In this document: piece after piece, positions 1 to 6,649 of the stretch
How the letters are laid out: each line of letters begins with the position of its first letter
Numbering within the stretch: position 1 is the first letter of the stretch
Assembly (NCBI GenBank): GCA_944387745.1
Contig: CALXGD010000114.1
Coordinates: forward strand, 1-8,788
DNA length: 8,788 nucleotides
Direction: 5' to 3'
From: an uncultured Oscillospiraceae bacterium
GTDB taxonomy: Bacteria; Bacillota_A; Clostridia; Oscillospirales; Oscillospiraceae
Program-made: the position numbers and the translations under genes
Notes under the pieces: model-generated
Databases searched by the model: none
Told to the model about the DNA's origin: nothing
The model's input: the letters and a program-made list of their open reading frames with translations, nothing else

Positions 1-978
1 CAGGCCGGCGAAGGTGCGGATAATGTTCAGGTCCTTCAGGAAGGGGACAAAGTTGGTGGCATAGTTGCACATGGCACACAGGATCTCATAGGAGGCGCTC
101 TTGTCATAGCCGCCCCACTCCCGGTTGCTGCCGAAGATGATGTTGCCGTCGTGGGTCTGCTCCAGGAACAGGTTGACTCCCATCCGCATACTGGGGTCGT
201 CGGAGGTCTCCGCCAGCTTGGGGTTGTGCTTCAGGGCGATGTAGCGGGCACAGATCAGGTTGTGCTTCACGCAGGGAGCCACCTGCTCCGTCACCACAAT
301 GTTGCCCTTCCTGGGGATGATGGGGATCTGGATGCCCACCATCTCCCCGATCCGGGGGGCATAGACGCCACAGGCGTTGACCACCTTCTCTGTGCGGATG
401 GTCCCCCGGGTGGTCTCCACCCCGGTGACCTGCCCGTCCTCCACCAGGATGCCGGTCACCTCCGTGTTGGGCATCACCTCCACCCCCAGGCGGGCCGCCG
501 CCTTCACATAGGCGATGGTGGTGTAGATGGGGCTCACACGCCCGTCGTCGGGGCAGTAGGTGACGGCGATCACCCGCTTGGACAGGCAAGGCTCCCGCTT
601 TCTGGCCTCATCCCCGTTCAGGATTGTCACATCTACGCCGGCGGCGGTCTGCTCCTCCACCGACTCTTCCACAAAGCCCATCAGATCCGGCGTGTCCACC
701 ATGACCATGCCGCCGTACTTTTCAAAATGGACGTCGTACCCCAGCTCCTCGCTGAGGGTCTCATAGATCTTGACGCTGCGCTTGGCCAGCTTTAACGCCG
801 GGCCGGGCGCCTTCGTCTGTAGATTGACGCCGCCGTCGCACGCACTGGAGGTCTCCTCCCCGATGCCCCGGCGCTCCACAAGGACGACACGCCCGACTCC
901 CTTTTTCTTTAAATTGTATGCAATGGCGCAGCCCATAATGCCGCCGCCAATGACCACTACATCTGCTCGATCAGCCAT
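1..978 (-). CDS. FAD-dependent amino-acid oxidoreductase (DadA/glycine oxidase-like), C-terminus cut off by window edge
   Basis: Open reading frame from ATG at 978 running off the left edge without a stop: 326 codons are visible. The start follows GGAGG (988-984) by 5 nt. The N-terminus DVVVIGGGIMGCAIAYNL has the Rossmann dinucleotide fold: GGGIMG at residues 11-16, with an acidic E35 closing the second strand (VVLVER) for FAD ribose binding. Later family-like segments are VVNACGVYAP (199-208), where the substrate domain returns to the FAD domain, IIPRKGNIVVTE (220-231), and a final RTFAGL that normally precedes an RP motif in DadA/glycine-oxidase/sarcosine-oxidase proteins (usual length about 380-420 residues), so roughly the last quarter is missing. 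The family oxidises the C-N bond of amino acids or N-methyl amino acids to imines. RidA immediately upstream would hydrolyse such an imine. Substrate and electron acceptor (oxygen or quinone) cannot be decided. Confidence 0.9.
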   Translation of the reverse strand, partial: MADRADVVVIGGGIMGCAIAYNLKKKGVGRVVLVERRGIGEETSSACDGGVNLQTKAPGPALKLAKRSVKIYETLSEELGYDVHFEKYGGMVMVDTPDLMGFVEESVEEQTAAGVDVTILNGDEARKREPCLSKRVIAVTYCPDDGRVSPIYTTIAYVKAAARLGVEVMPNTEVTGILVEDGQVTGVETTRGTIRTEKVVNACGVYAPRIGEMVGIQIPIIPRKGNIVVTEQVAPCVKHNLICARYIALKHNPKLAETSDDPSMRMGVNLFLEQTHDGNIIFGSNREWGGYDKSASYEILCAMCNYATNFVPFLKDLNIIRTFAGL

Positions 979-1067
979 AATAACCTCCATCCGGAATGAG
1001 TTGCGCCCCGGCCGGCCGCCGGGCCGCCTGCACGCTGTGGCAGGGCAGCCCGGCGGAGGACCGGAGA

Positions 1068-1087
1068 GGGCCGGGGATGCCCGGCCC
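1068..1087 (-). other. Intercistronic hairpin after the RidA gene
   Basis: A perfect 8-bp GC stem (GGGCCGGG / CCCGGCCC) with a 4-nt loop begins 12 nt after the RidA stop codon. No U-tract follows on the transcribed strand, so it is a poor intrinsic terminator. An mRNA-stabilising or processing hairpin is more likely. The rest of the 121-nt gap is GC-rich and holds no gene. Confidence 0.5.
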
Positions 1088-1099
1088 CCCTCCCTTCAA

Positions 1100-1576
1100 T
1101 CAGATCTTTGCCAGGGACTCGTCCTTGATCTCCACGTCAAAGGTGATCTCGCACGCGGCGTTGCCACCCAGGGTGGGCATACCCAGGGCGCACCTGGCGT
1201 GCCGGCCCGCCTCTCCAAAGAGCTCTACCAGAAGATCGGAAGCCCCGTTGAGGACCTTCGGCTGGTTGTAGAAGTCAATCTCCGAATTGATATACCCCGT
1301 CACCTTGACGACGTGGGCGATGTTGTCCAGACCGCCGCAGAGGTCGTCCAGCACGCTCAGGGCGTTGAGGGCGCACAGGCGGGCCGCCTGATACCCCTCG
1401 TCGATGCGGTCGTCGGACAGGTGGCCGGTGTACTGAAGCACGCCGTTGATCTTGGGCGTGTTTCCGGCCGACATCACCAGCTTCCCGCAGCGGGAGGCGC
1501 TGACATAGTTGGCAATGGGTGCGGTGTAGGGCGGCAGGGTGAGGCCCATCTCAGCAAGCTTGTCTTTGATCCCCAT
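1100..1576 (-). CDS. RidA (YjgF/YER057c/UK114) family protein, probable imine/enamine deaminase
   Basis: A 158-residue protein from the ATG at 1576. An in-frame ATG two codons earlier (1582) exists, but the SD AAAGGAG lies only 3 nt before it and 9 nt before the ATG at 1576, and family members commonly begin in the style of MGIKDKLAEMGLTLP. The segments LPPYTAPIANYV, VLNGASDLL and LFGEAGRHARCALGMPTL are typical of the RidA subgroup called YjgF_YER057c_UK114_like_1. The arginine in HAR (residue 128 of the chosen start) and the glutamate in ACEITFDVEI (residue 143) match the catalytic Arg and Glu of E. coli RidA (R105, E120). RidA proteins are cytosolic homotrimers that hydrolyse 2-imino or 2-amino-acrylate intermediates to 2-keto acids plus ammonia. 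Its place just upstream of an imine-generating flavoprotein makes that protein's product the natural substrate (inference). Confidence 0.92.
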   Translation of the reverse strand: MGIKDKLAEMGLTLPPYTAPIANYVSASRCGKLVMSAGNTPKINGVLQYTGHLSDDRIDEGYQAARLCALNALSVLDDLCGGLDNIAHVVKVTGYINSEIDFYNQPKVLNGASDLLVELFGEAGRHARCALGMPTLGGNAACEITFDVEIKDESLAKI

Positions 1577-1640
1577 GTTCATTCGCTCCTTTCAAAAATC
1601 CGTCATATTCCGCTCAGGGCAGGTCTACAGGTTTCAGCCG

Positions 1641-1674
1641 CCTCCCCCCGGCTCCCCACGGGGCCGGAGGGAGG
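1641..1674 (-). other. Strong GC-rich intercistronic hairpin between dehydrogenase and RidA genes
   Basis: An imperfect inverted repeat of about 14 base pairs, with a 2-nt bulge and one mismatch, pairs 1641-1657 with 1660-1674. It starts 7 nt after the dehydrogenase stop. The transcribed strand continues GGCTGAAACC with no U-run, so classical intrinsic termination is not supported. It may set relative transcript levels or block 3' decay. Confidence 0.45.
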
Positions 1675-1681
1675 GCAGGAA

Positions 1682-2638
1682 TCAGTTCTTCACATTCTTC
1701 GGGGTGCCATTCAGCAGGGCGCGCAGGTTTTCGGCGCTGCGGTTGACCAGGTTCTGGCGGGTCTCCAGGGGGGACCAGGCCACGTGGGGGGAGGCCACGC
1801 ACCGGGGATGGGTGGCCAGGGGATGGTCCTTCCCACAGGGCTCGGGGTCGAACACGTCCACGCCGGCCATGTACACCTTGCCGGAGTCCAGGGCGGCCAC
1901 CACGTCCTCCGTCTTGAACAGAGGTCCGCGGCCCACGTTGATGAGGATCACGCCGTCCTTCATCTTGGCGATGGTGTCCTTGTTGATGATGTACCGGGTC
2001 TCATCGGTGAGGGGGGAGTTGGTGCTGATGATGTCCGACTCCCGCAGCAGGGTATCCAGATCCACAAAGTGGAGCTGGTCGCACTCCTGCTCCTTCACCG
2101 GGTGGCGGCGGTAGGCCAGCACGTTCATGTCCAGGGCCATGGCCACTCGGGCGATGGCATAGCCGATGTCGCCCATGCCGATGATGCCCAGAGTCTTGCC
2201 GGTGAGCTCCATCTGGCGGACGTTGCTCACGTCCTTCTCAATGGAGTTCACCCAGCCCACGTCCTTCATAAAGTGGTCGAAATAGGCGGTGCGGCGGCAG
2301 ATCTCAAACATCAGGGCTATGGCCATCTGCGCCACGGCGCCGCGGCCGTAGCCGGGGATGTTACACACAGCGACGCCGTGCTCACGGGCGGCCTTGCAGT
2401 CGATGATGTCCACGCCGGTGCCGAAGGTGCCGATCATCTTCAGCTTGTTGGCGTATTGGAAGATCTCAGCCGGGAAACGGACCCGGTTGGTAAAGGCGGC
2501 ATCCACGTCCTTCAGCCGCTCCGGGAGCTCCTGGGGGGTGGTGTCATCATAGTAGACTACCTCGCCGATCTCCTCCAGGGGTTTCCAGGAGACGCCGCCT
2601 GCATTCACCAAAAAGCCGTCCGTAATCAGAATTTTCAT
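1682..2638 (-). CDS. D-isomer-specific 2-hydroxyacid dehydrogenase (glycerate/hydroxypyruvate reductase-like)
   Basis: A complete 318-residue protein, the usual family length. Its ATG at 2638 follows AAGGAGGT (2651-2644) by 5 nt. Residues 70-76 (GTFGTGV) and the AQMAIALMFE helix (103-112) belong to the catalytic domain and linker. The nucleotide-binding motif is GMGDIG (154-159). The catalytic triad is visible: R237 in NVGRGPL, E266 in FDPEP, and H285 in SPHVAW. The HVAWSPLETR segment is like glycerate dehydrogenase/hydroxypyruvate reductase. The usual acidic residue after the second strand is replaced by YRR (176-178), which suggests NADP(H) preference. The enzyme interconverts a 2-keto acid and a D-2-hydroxy acid in the cytosol. 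Next to the oxidase and RidA, it would naturally reduce the keto acid they make, or feed them in reverse. Exact substrate unknown; it is not a full-length SerA with an ACT domain. Confidence 0.92.
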   Translation of the reverse strand: MKILITDGFLVNAGGVSWKPLEEIGEVVYYDDTTPQELPERLKDVDAAFTNRVRFPAEIFQYANKLKMIGTFGTGVDIIDCKAAREHGVAVCNIPGYGRGAVAQMAIALMFEICRRTAYFDHFMKDVGWVNSIEKDVSNVRQMELTGKTLGIIGMGDIGYAIARVAMALDMNVLAYRRHPVKEQECDQLHFVDLDTLLRESDIISTNSPLTDETRYIINKDTIAKMKDGVILINVGRGPLFKTEDVVAALDSGKVYMAGVDVFDPEPCGKDHPLATHPRCVASPHVAWSPLETRQNLVNRSAENLRALLNGTPKNVKN

Positions 2639-2660
2639 ATTGTACCTCCTTCAGAATTGT

Positions 2661-2677
2661 CGGCGCGCCCTGCGCCG
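2661..2677 (-). other. Small hairpin just before the dehydrogenase ribosome-binding site
   Basis: The inverted repeat CGGCGC / GCGCCG with a 5-nt loop ends about 9 nt before the AAGGAGG of the dehydrogenase gene. It lies in the 137-nt gap after the permease stop, which shows no gene and no U-tract terminator. It could modulate ribosome access or mark a processing site. Confidence 0.4.
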
Positions 2678-2775
2678 AAGGGGGGGAAGGGGTCCCTGGA
2701 ACGCCTTGACTCCCGGCGGCCCACTCCCACCCTCTTATTTTGTCACGATGTAAGCTCCTGTGCCGGAAAATCCCG

Positions 2776-4131
2776 CTACCTTATGATGCACACAAAGATT
2801 AGTCCGGCCACAATCATGCAGAAGCACATGAAGCAGGAGTAGAGCATAGAGCGGAACATATCCACCTTTTTGCCGGTGATGCCGTTTACCAGACCAGCCA
2901 CCGCAAAGGTCACCACGTCAGCAGGCGGCATTCCCTGGCCAGCCATGGCCCAGTGGCCGCCGGCGATGGCGGCGCTGACAGGAGAAATTCCAGTTGCGAT
3001 CAGTGCGGGGCCCAGCATGGTAAACACGATGGTCTGGGTGGTGGTCTGAGAGCCGGTGAGCATACCCAGCAGACACATGGCAGCCAGGCCGCCAATGATC
3101 AGCGTGGAGGGAGTCAGGGTGGCCAGGAAGGCGGAGGCCGCGTCGATCTGTCCGCCCACATAGAAGGAGCCGATCAGGAAGGCGGCGCAGGCCTGCACGG
3201 AGATGGTGGGCACCACGTTCTTGAAGCCCTGGACGCAGATGTCGCCGAACTGCTGGCGCACAGGCTTATAGAACAGGGAGATAATCATGGTCAGATACAG
3301 CAGGAAGGTGATGTTGTACACCAGACCGCCGATGACCGGGATGGCGTCGATGGGAGCGATAATGGGCTGGAAGAACACCAGGATGTCCAGGTGGAAGCCG
3401 GAGCGGAAAATCACCGCCAGGGCCAGGAAGGCCAGGGGGATGAGCACCTTCCAGCGCTCTCTCAAAATCTGGCTGGCCGTCTGGGTGGGGATCAGATCCT
3501 CCGGGATCTGCTTCACCTTAATGAAGCACACGCACACATAGATGCAGCACAGGACAAAAATGATGCCGATGGTCACATAGGTCCAGTTCAGCACCGGGTC
3601 GGCGTCGGTGTTCACCAGGCCAGCGGCCATAATGGAGGCCTGGGAGATGGGCGGCATGATGGAGCCCAGGGCACAGCCCATCACAATGGTGGAGGTGGTC
3701 TGCTCCGGCGACATGCCCAGCTCGTCCAGGTTGCCGATGATCAGGGCGCCGATAACCACGGCGGAGGCCACCGACTCACCCAGGAGGGAGCCGGACAGAC
3801 ATAGGGTAAACATAATAACGCACACCAGGCCCTTGGGCTTGTGGCCGAAGCGGGCCCGCAGGGCGTTGAGCACCGTCTCCATGGTGCCGATGCGCTTCTG
3901 GGCCTCGGCGTAAACGGAGCCCACCAGGGTCAGGAAAATAACCCAAGAGATGATGTCGGCGCCCTGGATGAAGGCGTCCACCCATTGGGCCGGGTTGTAC
4001 ACCTGACCCATCAGGAGGCAGAGCACCGCGCCAATGAGCAGAGCCGGCTGCACCTTTCCGCCGATATACGGGATCTGCTTGAGCATGATGATGCCGATCA
4101 GCACCACCATCGGAACGATTACAATAATCAC
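2776..4131 (-). CDS. TRAP-type transporter large permease (DctM-like), no small subunit or binding protein visible
   Basis: A 451-residue, strongly hydrophobic protein with roughly 11-12 membrane segments. The first starts at residue 1, so there is no separate signal peptide. It begins with GTG at 4131, 8 nt after AAAGGGGG (4147-4140). The next in-frame ATG (4110) has no SD and would cut the first membrane helix. Two related half-repeats are visible, as in DctM proteins: GCALGSIMPP (152-161), like the family's GxxLGxxxPP, and in the second half GSQTTTQT (360-367) with AGQGMPP (397-403). DctM proteins are the channel subunit of sodium-driven tripartite transporters for carboxylates and amino acids, normally working with DctQ (4 helices) and a periplasmic/lipoprotein DctP. 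Neither lies in the window, so the partners are elsewhere or the protein works alone. Co-transcription with catabolic enzymes suggests import of an acidic substrate. Family assignment is fairly confident; substrate is not. Confidence 0.8.
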   Translation of the reverse strand: MIIVIVPMVVLIGIIMLKQIPYIGGKVQPALLIGAVLCLLMGQVYNPAQWVDAFIQGADIISWVIFLTLVGSVYAEAQKRIGTMETVLNALRARFGHKPKGLVCVIMFTLCLSGSLLGESVASAVVIGALIIGNLDELGMSPEQTTSTIVMGCALGSIMPPISQASIMAAGLVNTDADPVLNWTYVTIGIIFVLCCIYVCVCFIKVKQIPEDLIPTQTASQILRERWKVLIPLAFLALAVIFRSGFHLDILVFFQPIIAPIDAIPVIGGLVYNITFLLYLTMIISLFYKPVRQQFGDICVQGFKNVVPTISVQACAAFLIGSFYVGGQIDAASAFLATLTPSTLIIGGLAAMCLLGMLTGSQTTTQTIVFTMLGPALIATGISPVSAAIAGGHWAMAGQGMPPADVVTFAVAGLVNGITGKKVDMFRSMLYSCFMCFCMIVAGLIFVCIIR

Positions 4132-4150
4132 AGCATTTTCCCCCTTTGTC

Positions 4151-4180
4151 TTTATAATTTGTTTTCTCTGCCGCCCCCAA
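4151..4180 (-). promoter_or_regulatory. Weak possible internal promoter ahead of the TRAP-type permease
   Basis: On the minus strand TTGGGG (4180-4175) and TATAAA (4156-4151) are separated by 18 nt, in a locally AT-rich patch 20-50 nt before the GTG start. The -35 box matches consensus at only three positions, so this is tentative. Confidence 0.25.
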
Positions 4181-4198
4181 TTCTTGTAGGTCCCCTCC

Positions 4199-4220
4199 CC
4201 TGCTGAACGAGGAACGCAGG
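4199..4220 (-). other. Hairpin in the 225-nt gap between symporter and TRAP-type permease
   Basis: CCTGC / GCAGG pair around a 12-nt loop. C-rich and G-rich flanks could extend the stem with bulges. A second small hairpin (CCCGC-AAAA-GCGGG) sits at 4297-4310, closer to the symporter stop. Neither is followed by a U-run on the transcribed strand. No gene is supported in 4132-4356, the longest gap inside the cluster. Confidence 0.3.
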
Positions 4221-4356
4221 CAAGGGGGGCACAACCTGAAATCGGGGGCCTCTATTGATAATCTCCTTCTGCGGGATTTTTGTTCCGAGAGCCCACCCCG
4301 CAAAAGCGGGCCCCCGGAATGGGAAGAAAGGGGTTTGTCGTATCAGCGCCGGAGCA

Positions 4357-5754
4357 TCAGGCCGCGGCGTTTGCCTTGCCCTTGGTCACCAGGCTGCCCA
4401 CTACCAGGCCAACCAGGGAGAAAATCAGGCCAAACATGGCAAAGGGAATCTCGCCCACTGGGTTGAATTGGAAGATCACACAGCCCACTGCGCCGCCAAT
4501 GATGGAGCAGTAGCAGCCAAAGCGGGTGGTGCAGTTCTTCTTCCGCAGGAAGTAGCCCACATACATAGGCACCAGCAGCATGGCCACGCCGTAGGAGTAG
4601 CCGGTGGTGATCAGGTCCAGCACGCTGGGGAACTTCAGACCCAGAATCACGGAGATGAACAGGGCGATGGCGGAGACGATGCGGGACAGGTTTTTCAGCT
4701 TCTTCTCATCCGCCGCGGGGTTGACGACCGTGTGATAGATGTCGTACACCACGCACACGGCGGTGGTCTGCACGGCGCTGTCACAGGTACTCATAATGGC
4801 GGCGCCGATCATACCCACGATGAGGCAGGTGAACCACACCGGCAGGGTGGTCAGGAACCAGCCGAACACCTCTTCAGAGGCCAGGCCGGGCATCACGGTG
4901 CGGATGGACATGCCAACCATGGAGGCGAAGATGTCGGCCGCAAACACCAGGATGCAGGACACGCCCAGGGCCACGTAGATGTCTTTCACATGGCGGACGG
5001 AGGACACTCGCTGGATGTACATCTGGTTGGTGGGCTGGCCGGGCAGCACGGACATGAGCCACAGAGACAGCTGGGCGCCACCCACGGCAACCATGCCGGA
5101 GGGGAAGGCGATGATCTCAGGCGGAACGGTGGCCACCACGTTGGACCAGCCGCCGGCCATATCCAGGCTGTAGAAGATGGTGCCAACGCACACCGCAAAG
5201 AGAATAAAGCCGAAGATGGTATCCGTCCAGGCCACGGTGCCAAAGCCGTTTGGCAGCACGAAAATCAGGCACACGATGGCGAAGAGGACAGTCAGTACAG
5301 GGACGGAGATGCCAGTGATGGCGGAGAACAGCTTACCGAAGGCGGTACACTGTCCGGCGATCCACCCGAAGGGGGTCACCACGGTGGCCAGAGCCACCAG
5401 GACGGTGAGCAGCTTGCTCTCGCCGTACAGGGCCTTGAATACGGTGGGAATGGTGTCAAACTCATTCTCCCGCAGCCACTTGGCCATGAGGATCACCAGG
5501 AAGATACCGCCGCCCTGGCACACACCGTAGGACAAGGCTGACCAGCCGAACTCATAGCCCAGGCCGATGTGATAGGTCAGCACGCCGCCGCCGATGGCGG
5601 TGGCAAAGGTGGTGCCGATGGTGACGATTAGCGGCGTTTTCTGGACCGACCAGGTTCCGTCACTTTTCTTGTTCAGCCAGAAGGACAGCAGTGCGGTGCC
5701 GAACAAAACGACAGAGATGCTTACAACCATTAGAATAACAGCGCCAGTATTCAT
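4357..5754 (-). CDS. Sodium:solute symporter (SSS/SLC5 family)
   Basis: A 465-residue membrane protein with about 13 hydrophobic segments; SSS members are commonly 450-550 residues. The ATG at 5754 follows AAAGGAG (5769-5763) by 8 nt. Family marks are TFATAIGGG (49-57), the broken first core helix, GQPTNQMYIQR (239-249), characteristic of SSS proteins, and GMIGAAIMSTCDSAVQT (314-330), which holds the small-residue/Ser-Thr cluster that forms the Na+ site in the LeuT fold. The protein sits in the cytoplasmic membrane and uses the sodium gradient to import a small solute. Related transporters carry proline, pantothenate, sugars or carboxylates, and the sequence does not tell which. It lies between the racemase gene (120 nt upstream) and a second, unrelated permease, so the cluster encodes two secondary importers. 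Confidence 0.92.
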   Translation of the reverse strand: MNTGAVILMVVSISVVLFGTALLSFWLNKKSDGTWSVQKTPLIVTIGTTFATAIGGGVLTYHIGLGYEFGWSALSYGVCQGGGIFLVILMAKWLRENEFDTIPTVFKALYGESKLLTVLVALATVVTPFGWIAGQCTAFGKLFSAITGISVPVLTVLFAIVCLIFVLPNGFGTVAWTDTIFGFILFAVCVGTIFYSLDMAGGWSNVVATVPPEIIAFPSGMVAVGGAQLSLWLMSVLPGQPTNQMYIQRVSSVRHVKDIYVALGVSCILVFAADIFASMVGMSIRTVMPGLASEEVFGWFLTTLPVWFTCLIVGMIGAAIMSTCDSAVQTTAVCVVYDIYHTVVNPAADEKKLKNLSRIVSAIALFISVILGLKFPSVLDLITTGYSYGVAMLLVPMYVGYFLRKKNCTTRFGCYCSIIGGAVGCVIFQFNPVGEIPFAMFGLIFSLVGLVVGSLVTKGKANAAA

Positions 5755-5775
5755 ACCTTTCTCTCCTTTCAGCGA

Positions 5776-5798
5776 TATGAGAGCTCTCCCCTCTCATA
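5776..5798 (-). other. Hairpin just before the symporter ribosome-binding site
   Basis: A perfect 8-bp inverted repeat TATGAGAG / CTCTCATA with a 7-nt loop ends 6 nt before the symporter's SD. Unlike most other junction hairpins here it is AU-rich, so a weaker, possibly regulatory structure is plausible. The rest of the 120-nt gap shows nothing recognisable. Confidence 0.45.
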
Positions 5799-5874
5799 CG
5801 GACATGGGAACTTTGGGATGACATACGGGGCAATTCCGGGATCTCTGCTCCGCCAGATATGTTTCAGTTCTGTG

Positions 5875-6606
5875 TTACATGTAGCCGAAGGTGTCCTTCT
5901 TCAGGAAGGCCGAGGCCACATAGTTTGTCAAGGTGCAGATGTCAAATACGGGCCGCCCTGTGACCTCCTGCACATCCTTGGCCCAGGGGGGCATGTTGGT
6001 GCACTCCAGGACGATGGCGCCCACCTCGGGGTGCTCCTCGATCATCCGCTTGGCCACCCGGATGTGGTCCTGGCGGCACTTCTCGGTGTCCACCACCTGG
6101 CGGTCCTCCCGCATGAAGTGGGTGAACTCCTCCTCATCCTGCATACCATAGACCACCTTGGGAATATCAGCGGCCCCCGCGCACTCAAAGTGCTTCTGGG
6201 TCAGCTTGGTGCTGTCCACCGTCATCACGCCCACGATCTTTCCCGGGGGCAGCATCTTGTAAACCAGGGGGATTTGCAGCAGCGAGGAGGCGAAGAGAGG
6301 AATGTGGATGTGCTCCTTGACCTTCTCCTGGTACAGGGCCACAAAGCCGCAGTTGGTGGTGATGGCCATGACGCCCTCCGCCTCCAGCTCCTTGGCCGCG
6401 TCGATGTAGGGCTGGAGCAGCTCCTCCTCTGGGAGTCCGCCGTCCACCACCTTCTCAAACCGGGCCCCCTTGACCACCTTGTAGCGGACCGGGAAGCTCC
6501 AGGTCCAGGCGTTGCCCATCTCTCCGGGCACTCTCGGGAAGCTGGATTCATTCATCAGGATGCCGATTGGGATGCCGTAGAAGTTTTTTCCGCCCTTTGC
6601 AAGCAT
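5875..6606 (-). CDS. Aspartate/glutamate racemase-superfamily protein
   Basis: A complete 243-residue protein. The ATG at 6606 follows GGGAGG (6620-6615) by 8 nt. The N-terminal signature PRVPGEMGNAWTWSFPV (24-40) and the two cysteine motifs TTNCGF (83-88, C86) and LECTNMPP (200-207, C202) define this group. In the superfamily the two cysteines sit either side of the substrate carbon and act as the two bases of cofactor-independent racemisation. Related proteins include hydantoin racemase, maleate isomerase and arylmalonate decarboxylase. Two cysteines favour racemase or isomerase over decarboxylase, which keeps one. No signal peptide, so cytosolic. Only 43 nt separate it from the dehydratase gene, so the two are surely co-transcribed. 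Likely role: converting one enantiomer of the substrate to the form the flavoprotein oxidises (inference). Confidence 0.87.
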   Translation of the reverse strand: MLAKGGKNFYGIPIGILMNESSFPRVPGEMGNAWTWSFPVRYKVVKGARFEKVVDGGLPEEELLQPYIDAAKELEAEGVMAITTNCGFVALYQEKVKEHIHIPLFASSLLQIPLVYKMLPPGKIVGVMTVDSTKLTQKHFECAGAADIPKVVYGMQDEEEFTHFMREDRQVVDTEKCRQDHIRVAKRMIEEHPEVGAIVLECTNMPPWAKDVQEVTGRPVFDICTLTNYVASAFLKKDTFGYM

Positions 6607-6649
6607 GGTTATTTCCTCCCTTTTTCCATTGATTTCTTTTTCTTTTGGA

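Noticed and set aside
770..2842. 690-codon open frame on the plus strand
   Set aside because: It runs antisense across three well-supported genes (oxidoreductase start, RidA, dehydrogenase). Its His/Gly/Val/Asp-rich translation resembles no protein and reflects the complement of GC-biased codons.
3776..4303. 175-codon minus-strand open frame overlapping the permease start
   Set aside because: It is an out-of-frame overlap with the TRAP-type permease, whose membrane segments and motifs are clear; the alternative translation is Arg/Gly/Pro-rich with no family features.
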